This document shows positions 53,568-62,750 of a stretch of DNA of 64,000 nucleotides, piece after piece. Under the pieces are notes generated by a model. It searched no databases and was not told the DNA's origin. It saw nothing but the letters and a program-made list of their open reading frames with translations. The stretch comes from Craspedostauros australis (taxonomy: Eukaryota > Bacillariophyta > Bacillariophyceae > Mastogloiales > Achnanthaceae): NCBI GenBank assembly GCA_026770025.1, contig JAMXDE010000034.1, positions 372,001 to 436,000 of the forward strand, written 5' to 3'. Position 1 is the stretch's first letter, and each line of letters begins with the position of its first letter. The translations under genes and the position numbers were made by a program.

Positions 53568-53930
53568 TCAACTGCTGGAATCTCGTTCTCCCTCCGACAA
53601 TTCCATTTGACGTACTGTGGCTTGTGGTGTTGGTAGTTCTGCTGCTTCTGTGATCGACTCTCCTCGCGGCCTCGTGACGGGAAGATCGCTCATCATGAAT
53701 TCATCCTCGACGGACAGTCTTCCCGCTCGGTCGTGCGTGTAGTTCACTGGGCTCGTCATGGTGGATCTGTTGTTGCTGTTGTTGCTGCTGCTGCTGTTGC
53801 TGTTGCTGTTGCCGATGTCGTCACTTGCTTTGTCTCTCCTTGTTGGTGCGTCGATTTTATGAGGCTTTTCCGTTCTGTTGTGGTGGATCAAGTAATTGCC
53901 AACACGATACGCAATGAAAAATTCGCGCAT
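53568..53930 (-). CDS. Hypothetical reading frame, possible 5' exon
   Basis: 120 codons; a likely start is the internal MTSPVNYTHDRAGRLS at 53757. The protein is acidic and disordered, with an Asn/Ser run upstream encoded by a CAG/CAA-type microsatellite (53765-53812). It could be the first exon of the gene ending at 52851, but no donor could be fixed. It may also be non-coding. Confidence 0.3.
   Translation of the reverse strand: MREFFIAYRVGNYLIHHNRTEKPHKIDAPTRRDKASDDIGNSNSNSSSSNNSNNRSTMTSPVNYTHDRAGRLSVEDEFMMSDLPVTRPRGESITEAAELPTPQATVRQMELSEGERDSSS
53765..53812. repeat. (TTG/CTG)n microsatellite
   Basis: Mixed ttg and ctg triplets over about 48 bp, between the minus-strand hypothetical frame and its upstream side. 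Confidence 0.85.
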
Positions 53931-54416
53931 TGAAGTTCTGGTTTGGGTCTCTCGTATCCCGCGTGTTTCGACGTCACGTCCGTTTTCGTGTTTCGAACAC
54001 GTGGGAGCCGAACACTCACAATGCGATCGGTTTGGTCGTATGGCCTATTGACATTTTTGACAAGCAGACAACACGGTTTCGGACACCAAATGTCCAACTT
54101 TCAGACAGACATATATTGTGTTTTGTCCTGCCGTTGCAGATAACGGTCAATAGTTCGCCAATGCGTCGTGTCGGTGTTCTCACACAGAGCGTGCATGGTC
54201 AGCTCAAAGAGGCGTGATTTGGTTCGTGTTGTTTTGGTTCGGCGGTTTGTCTTTGCAACTGCCACAACAGCAACAACAAGAGAGGTAACAAACCAAGAGA
54301 AGGCAAGAAGCAGTAGCTTGATCACATCTACCAACACCTCCGTCGCGCCAACCAACACAAACGCAGACACAACAACCCACCCACCCACCCACCCCAATAC
54401 CTTAGTCGCCATCACC

Positions 54417-55563
54417 ATGAAGCTGTTGACAGCCGCCGCCCTCTCTTTGTTCGCCGTGGCCGACGCCGCAACCCGCGTCGCGGTGATCGAAGTGGGAGCC
54501 GGCAGCACCGTGCACCGCACCGATGCCAAGAGCGCCGACACCAGCGCCGACGCCGTCGTCTCCCTGTGGGCCGCCCTGCACAGCCCGGGACGCAAGCCGC
54601 AGCATGCCGGCATGACCGTCGTGCCCGATCTCTTCGCGAAGCCGTCCGACGGCATCGTCATCGGCGTCTCCAACGTGGACCTCGACTCCATGCCGACCGT
54701 CAGCGACCTCATGACCACGGAGGGTGCTTCCGGCGTCGTGGGCCACATGGAGGTCGACGGCAACGCGCAGTCCGACATGTTCTCCGCCTTGGATGAGGTG
54801 GAGACCGTCCAACCGGCCCAGCTGGCCGCCACGGCCAAGCACCACTGCAAGCATGCCGGCATCTCCGGCATCCAGATGGAGGCCACCACGCAGAATGCCG
54901 AGTCCGTCGATCGCTCCGTCGCGGATATGCTCGCGGAGCTGCAGAGAGTGGCCGCGCAGGACCAACAGACCATCGTTGTGCACCTCGTCATCGAGGAGGA
55001 CGAAGGCTCCGCACGCAGGCGCCACCTTGCGCGTCGCCTCAATGAGGACGAGGAGGACAACAACAACAACAACAGCAACGAGGATGCAGACAACCAGGAT
55101 GGTCAGGACGGCCAGGACGGTGCCGACGATGACAAGGACATCTACGGATACTACTCCGATGGCGAATGGGTAAGTTCAACTACGCACCATGCATGCTGAC
55201 AAGAGAGAGACGGAGAGAAGATGGGAGCCACTGCCTCGTGACCATGGACCTCATTTGATTGCGTTGATGCCGAACACATCCCCTGCCTTGATCTAACCAC
55301 TCCACCTTCCTCGTCTTCACCGGCTCTGCGCTGCTTGCAATCGATCATTGCTCTCTCCCCCTTCCCCCTCCCAACAACAATTGATGTATCAGGTCACACC
55401 GTACAAGTCCATGTTCCAGATCCAGTACTTCAACGTCGTCTTGTGGACATCCGTCGGACTTGCCGTCATTCTCATGTTCACGATCTCCATGATGGTCAAC
55501 ATGCCGCTCATGGAGGACACCCTGCTCTTTGGTCAGTCGGCCAAGATGTCGATGGATGACTAG
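54417..55563 (+). CDS. ATP6AP2: Renin-receptor/ATP6AP2-like V-ATPase accessory protein, two exons
   Basis: Exon 1 is 54417-55169 and exon 2 is 55393-55563, with a GTAAGT donor and CAG acceptor (223 bp, phase 0), giving 307 residues. The start MKLLTAAALSLFAVADA is a signal peptide. The luminal part is small and mixed, followed by a polybasic RRRHLARR (about residues 200-207), then an acidic Asn/Asp/Gln-rich stretch. The C terminus FQIQYFNVVLWTSVGLAVIL forms one membrane helix, and a short cytosolic tail ends in AKMSMDD. The FNxVLW start, helix position and K-x2-MD tail match the renin receptor C-terminal domain. In animals this protein is an assembly factor of the V-ATPase and is cut by furin at a basic site. 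The luminal part is not recognisably conserved. Confidence 0.75.
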
Positions 55564-55980
55564 CGCGCAGAGAGAGAGAGAGAGTGTACGACACCAAATG
55601 CACCCAATGCATGACTACTCTCTGTCTGCCTCTCTGCAGCATCCTAACATCCAACTAATGTAATCACATCATTACAACAACAACAACACACCAAATCAAC
55701 ATGGCATGCTCTTGAACCGTTCTTGCGATTCTATCTTTGCATTCTCGTATGTAGTTGTTTGTATGGTATTGTGATCCATGAGATGGAGTATGCAAAGTGG
55801 GCAGACAACATAAGGAGGACAAAGCGTGCGCTGAGTATGGTTCATGTGTCGTATAATACCGCACTGCAGGCCAAGGCAAGGTGGTGTTCTAATCTCTCTC
55901 TCTCTCTAGTCTATTATCGTTTGTTGTCTCCTATTCAACGCAATCCAACGCAATGGAATGCAGCGCATGGAGGACTCTGC
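55564..55980. other. Intergenic between convergent genes
   Basis: Holds the 3' ends of the ATP6AP2-like (plus) and bestrophin (minus) genes. A (GA)n run follows the first stop at about 55568-55584 and an (AAC)n run lies near 55674-55688. No gene seen. Confidence 0.6.
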
Positions 55981-57973
55981 TCAGTTCCAAACATGCTCAG
56001 TTTCCGGCACTGCGATGGGCGCCTTCAGTGGCGATGCCTTCACCCTTTGTGGGAAGATGCTGCTGAGATCCAACCTTGGCAGCGCGTCTCCCATCGGCAA
56101 TCCGAACTGGTCGAGCTCGGCATGTGCGTTCACGTTCACACCATGTCCATTGCTGCCGCTGCTCTGGCTTTCGGAAGGATCCTCCTCATCGCATGCCGCG
56201 ACGTAAAAGGCCGAATCACGCTGCGATGCCACCGATCCGTCCAGATCCTTGTGCAGCACATCGCGACGGATGGAATCGCACAGGATGGAGAGCCGCAATG
56301 ACTTTTGGAAGGGATCCTCGATCATGTGCCCGATCTGGTACACGCCGAACATGAGCCAGGCGATCATGCCGGTGGTCGGACCCGTCAGCAGCCCCAGATC
56401 CTTCACGAGGGCGAACGGGATCGTGAACAGCCAGATGGACAGAGCGCGCAGGGCGTGCCGTGCGTAGTTCAGAGGCACGGAGGTCTGGTGGATGCGCTCG
56501 CATTGGCCGATGGTGTTGGTCAGCTTGTCGATGCTGCCCAGCATGCTGAGGCGCTCGCGCGATGTGAAGCGGTCCGACGATGCGATGCACATGAGCTCCT
56601 GTCCGATGCGATCGCAGACCCACAGCGGGCGGTTGGCGGATCGGGCCACGAATGCGGCGTCGTGGCCGTCAAACGATGACCACGGCCAATCCCGCTTGTC
56701 CACGAAGCATTCGATGGGGAGGCTCTCGCTCATGCGTTGCATGGCCAGCTTGTCGCCTTCGTAGCGGGTGTCGACGACGCGGCGGCCGCCCAGCGGTTCG
56801 TCCAGCTGCAGCTTGAACTCGTCTGGGATGGCCTCGTGATCATCCTTGCACAGGCAGCTGGATCGTACGTGATGACGCAGCAGGTAAGGGAATACAGCGA
56901 CCAGGCTCTTGAGTGTCTCCAAGCGCTGCTGGCCAATCTCTTCGCGGTAGACCGTGATCATGCGAGAGAAGTTGCGGGATATGTTGAGGATATCCTCCCA
57001 GATCTTGCGACCCTCCTGTGCACATGATGGAGGGTGGTGAAAGGGTTGATTGGAACGTGGATGGGAGTATTGGTATGCAACGCATGTGCAAGGAAGGGAG
57101 TGGAGGAAAGACAAAGGAAGGAAAAGAGATGATGGTGTTAGACCATGTCTTGTGTGATAGCGCGCAGGCAAAGTCCATTCACAGCTTAGTTGTTGTTGAA
57201 AGCAGAATGACTTCCGGGTTGCCTCTGGATGCTGCCAGACTCTTGAGACGAATCTAGAGAGAGCATGGGCCGAATCTGCACATTGCATGTCATTGCGATG
57301 GAATCGTGTCTCTTACCTGAAACCGCTGGTACGCCGAGTTGGTTCGAAACACGAGCAGGAGACTGAGCATGCTGACAAGGAAGGCGTGCGCCGCATGGGG
57401 TATGATCATTTGGTTCGCGAGAAGTTGGTGCCCGGTGGTTTGCAAGATTCGATGCATCACCGACACCGCGGAGCCCCACACGGACATGATGACGACGGGG
57501 TGACGGATGTCGCGCAGCACGGAGGATTGGGGCAGGCTGCGCAGGTTGTACCACCAGTCTCCAGCGGAATGTCGATTGACGGCATCGGTTTCATCGGATG
57601 CGATGAGCGTTGAATCTTCCTGCAATCCGAAGGTTTGCGGTTGTTTCGTCGAAGATTCGCGCGGATGTGCTGAGCTATCGCGGGATGGTTTCTGCTGGTC
57701 CGCTGTTTGCAACTGTTCCGTTGCGGCTGGCCAAGCGATGGTTCTTTGTGGGCCATGGTGGATGCCGCTGGGCGTGAACAGCGCCGACTTCTCGAGGTTG
57801 GCGTACTTCAGATGCTCCGCCCGATTCAATGAGGCACGGTTTCCGCCGATGCTCGTCTGAGGGTTTGTGAATGCCTCGGCGCAGAGATATGGGCGGGCTG
57901 AATGGTTCGTGGTGATGACAACGGCCAACGCCGCCGCCGCCATGGTTCGGTTGCTGAGGCTGTGTTTCGTCAT
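55981..57973 (-). CDS. Plastid-targeted bestrophin-like anion channel, two exons
   Basis: Exon 1 is 57317-57973 and exon 2 is 55981-57015, with a GTAAGA donor and CAG acceptor (301 bp, phase 0), giving 563 residues from the ATG at 57973. The N terminus MTKHSLSNRTMAAAALAVV is a signal peptide ending near LCAEAFTNP, where A-x-A-F fits the diatom plastid presequence motif. Bestrophin hallmarks: VVIMSVWGSAVSV helix, LLLVFRTNSAYQRFQ directly joined to EGRKIWEDILNISRN across the intron, two membrane segments (IWLFTIPFALVKDLGLL, GMIAWLMFGVYQIGHMI), then IEDPF. Bestrophins are pentameric chloride/bicarbonate channels; algal ones in the thylakoid are linked to carbon concentration, which is a reasonable inference here. 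Confidence 0.85.
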
Positions 57974-58089
57974 GGTCGTCGATTCTCGCTTGCGCAGATG
58001 CTCGTGCTCGTTGGGTTCTCTTTTGTCAACACTGATGTTGTGGCGATGTTGTGGCGATGTTGCTGCTGTTTCCGTTGCGGTTCGTTGGT

Positions 58090-58803
58090 TCAATTTGTGA
58101 GGCAGCTGAGAGTTGAGATGCCAGATCGATTGCGATGTGGATGATGAAGATGATGGTAGTGTGCTGATGGGCAACAAGATGGGCGGGACTGTGGTAGTAG
58201 AGGACTTGTCTCTGTCTCTCTCTGGATGGCAGTGTTTGGCGATGTCGTTTGTGCTTTGGGCAAGGTTGTGTCTGAGCTGTGCCTCCTTCCTCTCAGTCTT
58301 CCTGGATTCCCAAACACTCTTTTCGCCTTTTTCTCACCAGCTGATTCCTCCCCTTGATGTGTGCCGTTGTGTCCGTCACGTTCCTCCTCTTTCGGAGTTG
58401 GTGATGGTGTCTTTGGTTCGTTACTGTTCTCCTTGAGCACTGGAAGCACGGATGTAATTAGCACATGCATCGCCTTGAACGAACAAGATCGCATCGTCGC
58501 CACCTGGCGTTGTCCACAACGCCGACAGAACGGAAGACAGAACGGTACGAGCAGTTGGTTCTTGGCGGTCATGGAACATCTGTCGCCTCTTGTCGCCGCC
58601 AGAAACACGGTGATGATTGGTCGTCTTCGCCGCCACCAACACCACGTACAGAGATTCATTAAAAGCGAATCTCCAAAACACGAGAATTGTGGCGTCGTGG
58701 CAATGTCGACGTCATCACACTTAAGATGTCTTCGCCGATCCTTGCCATCCACGTTTCCAGAAGAAGAAGAATTTGAATCTCCCATCATGGATTGCGTCAT
58801 CAC
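58090..58803 (-). CDS. Hypothetical reading frame upstream of the bestrophin gene
   Basis: 237 codons from ATG 58803, Ser/Arg/Pro-rich and without a family resemblance. It ends 117 bp upstream of the bestrophin ATG on the same strand. It may be accidental or part of the 5' region of that gene. Confidence 0.25.
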   Translation of the reverse strand: MMTQSMMGDSNSSSSGNVDGKDRRRHLKCDDVDIATTPQFSCFGDSLLMNLCTWCWWRRRRPIITVFLAATRGDRCSMTAKNQLLVPFCLPFCRRCGQRQVATMRSCSFKAMHVLITSVLPVLKENSNEPKTPSPTPKEEERDGHNGTHQGEESAGEKKAKRVFGNPGRLRGRRHSSDTTLPKAQTTSPNTAIQRETETSPLLPQSRPSCCPSAHYHHLHHPHRNRSGISTLSCLTN

Positions 58804-59017
58804 ATTTAATGCACGACAATTCCGAACATGACATCAACCAAACACAAGGAATCTGTATCGCTTTCACATTTCCGCGTCATCGCGACACCGAGAACGGCCT
58901 GATCTGCATCAACGCAAGAGCCAAGGCCTGCTCAAACACTTGAACACGCAACACTCAAAGTGCACGAGGACGAACAATTAGCATCCATCCATCCATCCCA
59001 GGGACCCAGAATCAGAA

Positions 59018-59503
59018 TCAGGGAGCAACCAATGCGAGAATGAAAACGATCAAGACAATGCCAATGAGTGTTTGCAGATTCTGGGATCGAAAAGGCCGTC
59101 TTTTGTGGGACCTCATCTGCCTCCTTGTGCATTGAGATGTGGGCGATGATGAATTTTCTCCCTTGTCCCAACAGGACAACAGCGCGACGACGACCACAAC
59201 GATGCCGTCATCTTCGCGTCCTTTCGCGACAGCCGAATTGAGCGAGGGACGTTTGGATTCTCCTAGGTGGGGCCAAAGGAAAAGGAGTTGGAGAACTGTG
59301 CCACTCCACCAATAGTCGTAGTAGCCATGCCGTTGGAGAAGGATGTCACAACGATGGACTTTCGCCGAGTCATCATCAAAGAGGAACCATACAGTCGTCG
59401 TCATCATTCCCACGAACTCGATCATCGGCATATCACGATTAGGAAAGGTGGGGTGGTTGGAGGTTGACGTGGTCCGGTCCTGGTCGGTTCTCCCACCCAT
59501 CAC
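59018..59503 (-). CDS. Hypothetical small protein with a C-terminal membrane segment
   Basis: 161 codons. The end reads RRPFRSQNLQTLIGIVLIVF followed by ILALVAP and a stop, i.e. a basic stretch plus a hydrophobic tail, as in tail-anchored proteins. The upstream part is not recognisable and could include an intron. Weak call. Confidence 0.25.
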   Translation of the reverse strand: MMGGRTDQDRTTSTSNHPTFPNRDMPMIEFVGMMTTTVWFLFDDDSAKVHRCDILLQRHGYYDYWWSGTVLQLLFLWPHLGESKRPSLNSAVAKGREDDGIVVVVVALLSCWDKGENSSSPTSQCTRRQMRSHKRRPFRSQNLQTLIGIVLIVFILALVAP

Positions 59504-60899
59504 CTCTTGGGCATGATCACAAAACTTGAATGGCTGGCTACGGATATGCTGCTGATCTAAAATTACCTAACGCCGTTCCCCTGGAAGAGTATGCTCTCCT
59601 CTGCAATGGCGCTCTCCACGGCGAGATTGAATGCTGTACTTCTGCGCCGTTGTTGTGTGTGTGGGCAGCTTGAAAATGGGCTCCTGTGAGTATTGGTCCC
59701 CTTCATGCTCCCCTCCACCCGTACTCTCTCCAGACTTTCGTAGGAGCGTCACAGGCGTGTGTGCGTGCGTGCTACTACTGAGCAATGTTGGTCAAAATAA
59801 CCGCCGACAGTTTGAGCAGAGTAGTTGCGTGCCAATCGAATGCGTTGTCACTTCCCGTCTTTGTATGATTTGTCCCTCCCAATTCATATCGTACACATCG
59901 GAGGGTCCCACTATTGCATAGAATGCAGTCGTATTGAGCACGCCTCAGGATGTCCATACTGCTGTCGTCAAGGCGCAGGATGACTCCTTTGCGCTTCACA
60001 ACCTTCCCAACATCCATCCTGATCCAACGTCACAACCGCTGCCCGAATGATCGGACGCGTGAACGCACGGATGCAGGTGCGAATGCAACCCAAAGAGGAA
60101 CTCGCAACCAACGAAATCGAATCAAACTGAAGCATCCCTTCATGACCCAGAGATAATTACACTATTATATCGTTTATCTCGACACCGTGTTAAATTTTGA
60201 ACGCGTTTGTCCTACCACGGCCTACGTGAAAACTAAATCTGTACCATCGTTTACTAGTGCTATCGTTGGGAACCACTGAAATTATGTTTCACCATACTTC
60301 ATCATCTTCCATAGTAGATACCCCGATTTTATTTTCATATCTGGAATCCGCATAAGCTGCAGATCTGTTTTAACCTCTTTGGAGTGTTTCTTTCTAGGCC
60401 AGTATTTTTATTTGTGGCCTTCAAGTTGCAGCACTATCGGCAACGCTGTTGCGTTCCGTCCTCGTCGACTATCTGTCTGTGGTCTTCATACGTGCCCATG
60501 AACCTTTCCTCACCCAAAGATGGTTGAGTTCTGCTCATCCCTCTCTTCGTTCTTGGATACGATAGCCTCCGGAAGGGGACAGCAATGTATGTTGCCCACA
60601 ATCCGCGTGTCACTGAGCAATTTCACTCCAGTCCCGCAGTCTAGAGTTGATTCACGAGTACTTCAGGCTCGATTAACGATAAGATGGCAGTAAGAAACAT
60701 AAAACTTAAAAATAATCATAGGAAAGCTGTACTCAAGAGCTTTCGAACTATGTAAAGAAAATGGTATTGTACATGTAGATGTTGTCATAAAAATTGAACA
60801 TAACTGAAACTGAAAACGTTAAACGATTTATTGTATCGTTTAGGTCATGAAGGGATAGCAGTTGCCTCGAATGACCGTCTCCTCCGCGATACACCGGCG
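59504..60899. other. Intergenic, no gene seen
   Basis: About 1.4 kb between the weak frame at 59018-59503 and the 3' end of the CRAL-TRIO gene. The stretch 60140-60830 is AT-rich and without frames; nothing structured was noticed. Confidence 0.55.
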
Positions 60900-62618
60900 C
60901 TACCGCCTGGATATATTCCTCAAGCACATGGCGATCTTTTGACGTGCCACGGTATCCGAAACCTCCTCCCAAAAATTGCCGCTGGCGTCGCGCTTGACGA
61001 AACGCACGCCGCGCCCCTTGAGCTCGGCCATGATGTTGGTAGAGATGGTCGTCTTCTCGCTGCGCGACGATGCGTCGTTGTACTTTCTCTTGCGTGTTTC
61101 CAGCAGCTCGATGAGCTTGATGTTGCCCGAGTAGGACTGGTAGGGCCAGCCGCGGCCCAGCAAGATGTCGTCGACGAAGGGGAAACAGATGAAGCTGGGA
61201 TTTGACATCTTCGACATGTACATGTTCCACAGATGCGCCTCGATTTCTCGCTTGCCCTGCAGGTAGGACGCGATGAGCTCCCTGCGCGGCGTGCCGTCAG
61301 TATCCAGCGGCATCTTTCCGGATGGGACGCCGTACGTGGTGAGCTCGTAGGTGCATTCCAGAGGAGACCCGAAGTGAACCCTCGTTCGCAAACGCACCGT
61401 CTTGGGACAGATACTGATGAGGAGGCTGATGACCGATCCCAGGCGCTTATCGTTGACGCACAGGTGGTTGCTGGAATACCGGACCGGCATGGAATCCACC
61501 GCCTTGAATTTGCCCATGAACCGCATCGCATCCAGGCACAGGTACATTTGGGCCGCCGTGCACCCGATCACATTGAAGACGCTGATTGTGCTCTTCTGCG
61601 TGTCATATCTGTCCGACGCTGCCGACCTGCCAGGATTGTTGCCCGTCGCGTGCGTGCCGGGCACATCGGCAGGAAGTATGGTGGCGTTGATGTACCACAT
61701 GGATTGCAGGTACGATAGTGCGGTCTTGTAGTGAAAGCTGGCGGGATTGAGGATGAGCACCGTCCGCCCTCCAGGGGTATCGTTGGGCGCATCGTAACGC
61801 ACGACCGCACCATCCTGCAACGACCTCTGCGCGTCGTCATCAAGGTCCGACCAGAGGATGGGACGCAGGAATCGGTGCTCCCCGAATATCGCCAGCTTCA
61901 TCTCGAAGTACTTGGTCAGCATCAAGGCCGCCTTGCTGACCTGCCACTGCGCGCTGCGCAGGATCTTGAGCCTCAAGTGGACATCCTGCACGGTGGGCGG
62001 TGACAGAAAGGCGGCCTTGCTGTAGGCCTCTTTCTGCCGGACGTTCTTGATCTCGCGATCCATGGCGCGAAGGCTCTGGTCGATGAGCTGCGGCGTTTCC
62101 TGGATGTCCTGCTTTACGCCGTGGACGTCTTCGAATACGGTCTCTCTGTCATCGAGAGACAGCGACTTGAGGTCTTCGGCCAGCATCATTTCGCCTTCCC
62201 TGATGGTGTCGCCGATGCCGGATGCGTCCGTTCTGGCGGGCGCAGTGGAGGAGGACGATGGCGGGCGACGTGAGTAGAACCGCAGCGGATCATCTGACCT
62301 GTCTGTTGATGCCGAAAATGAATGAGACATTCCGAAGAAGTTGGTGGATCGAGCATGTTGGGTGTTGAAAACACTGCTGTGTTCACCGACATTCATTCTC
62401 GTCGCGCTGCTGGAAAGACAGAAGCAGTTGGCCCCGTTGCTGTCCTCTCCGGACGATGCGGCTGATTCACCGGACAAACCGACGCGCATGGTCTTGTGAC
62501 TGCTTTCCTGCGTCGCGAGGACTCCATGGGATTGGTTGCGATATTCCGGAACCACCTCCTCCTTCGTCTGCGGTTGCGGCTGCAGTCCAGTTGCCGGGTG
62601 TTCGTGTCGACGCTTCAT
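60900..62618 (-). CDS. CRAL-TRIO (Sec14-like) protein with a C-terminal DUF6824 domain
   Basis: Start chosen at ATG 62618 (572 residues); the frame stays open upstream only through a GT microsatellite. The first ~150 residues are disordered. A helical region (about 180-250) carries DREIKNVRQKEAYSKAA, LRLKILRSAQW and KYFEMKLAIFGEHRFLRPIL, followed by the lipid-binding core with GGRTVLILNP, MWYIN and the RVHFGSPLECTYELTTYGVP segment. The C terminus (about 482-556) reads DDILLGRGWPYQSYSGN, then KRKYNDAS, RFVKRDASGNFWEEVSD and ARQKIAMCLR, the DUF6824 pattern. From memory, this pairing is common in diatom Sec14-like proteins. Likely lipid binding or transfer; the ligand and the role of DUF6824 are unknown. 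Single exon. Confidence 0.8.
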   Translation of the reverse strand: MKRRHEHPATGLQPQPQTKEEVVPEYRNQSHGVLATQESSHKTMRVGLSGESAASSGEDSNGANCFCLSSSATRMNVGEHSSVFNTQHARSTNFFGMSHSFSASTDRSDDPLRFYSRRPPSSSSTAPARTDASGIGDTIREGEMMLAEDLKSLSLDDRETVFEDVHGVKQDIQETPQLIDQSLRAMDREIKNVRQKEAYSKAAFLSPPTVQDVHLRLKILRSAQWQVSKAALMLTKYFEMKLAIFGEHRFLRPILWSDLDDDAQRSLQDGAVVRYDAPNDTPGGRTVLILNPASFHYKTALSYLQSMWYINATILPADVPGTHATGNNPGRSAASDRYDTQKSTISVFNVIGCTAAQMYLCLDAMRFMGKFKAVDSMPVRYSSNHLCVNDKRLGSVISLLISICPKTVRLRTRVHFGSPLECTYELTTYGVPSGKMPLDTDGTPRRELIASYLQGKREIEAHLWNMYMSKMSNPSFICFPFVDDILLGRGWPYQSYSGNIKLIELLETRKRKYNDASSRSEKTTISTNIMAELKGRGVRFVKRDASGNFWEEVSDTVARQKIAMCLRNISRR

Positions 62619-62659
62619 TGTCAAGAGGGCTCGACAAGCAAGGCGGTCGTAGGCGATGT

Positions 62660-62750
62660 GTCGTATGAGTGCGTGTGTGTGTACGTGTGTGTACGTGTGT
62701 GTGTACGTGTGTGTGTACGTGTGTGTGTACGTGTGTGTGTAAGTGTGCGA
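62660..62750. repeat. (GT)n-rich microsatellite in the upstream region of the CRAL-TRIO gene
   Basis: Several units of gtgtgtgtac in tandem, 40-130 bp upstream of the ATG on the minus strand. Confidence 0.9.

Noticed and set aside
54402-55093. Antisense frames over the ATP6AP2-like gene
   Set aside because: No signal peptide or domain, and they oppose a well-supported spliced gene.
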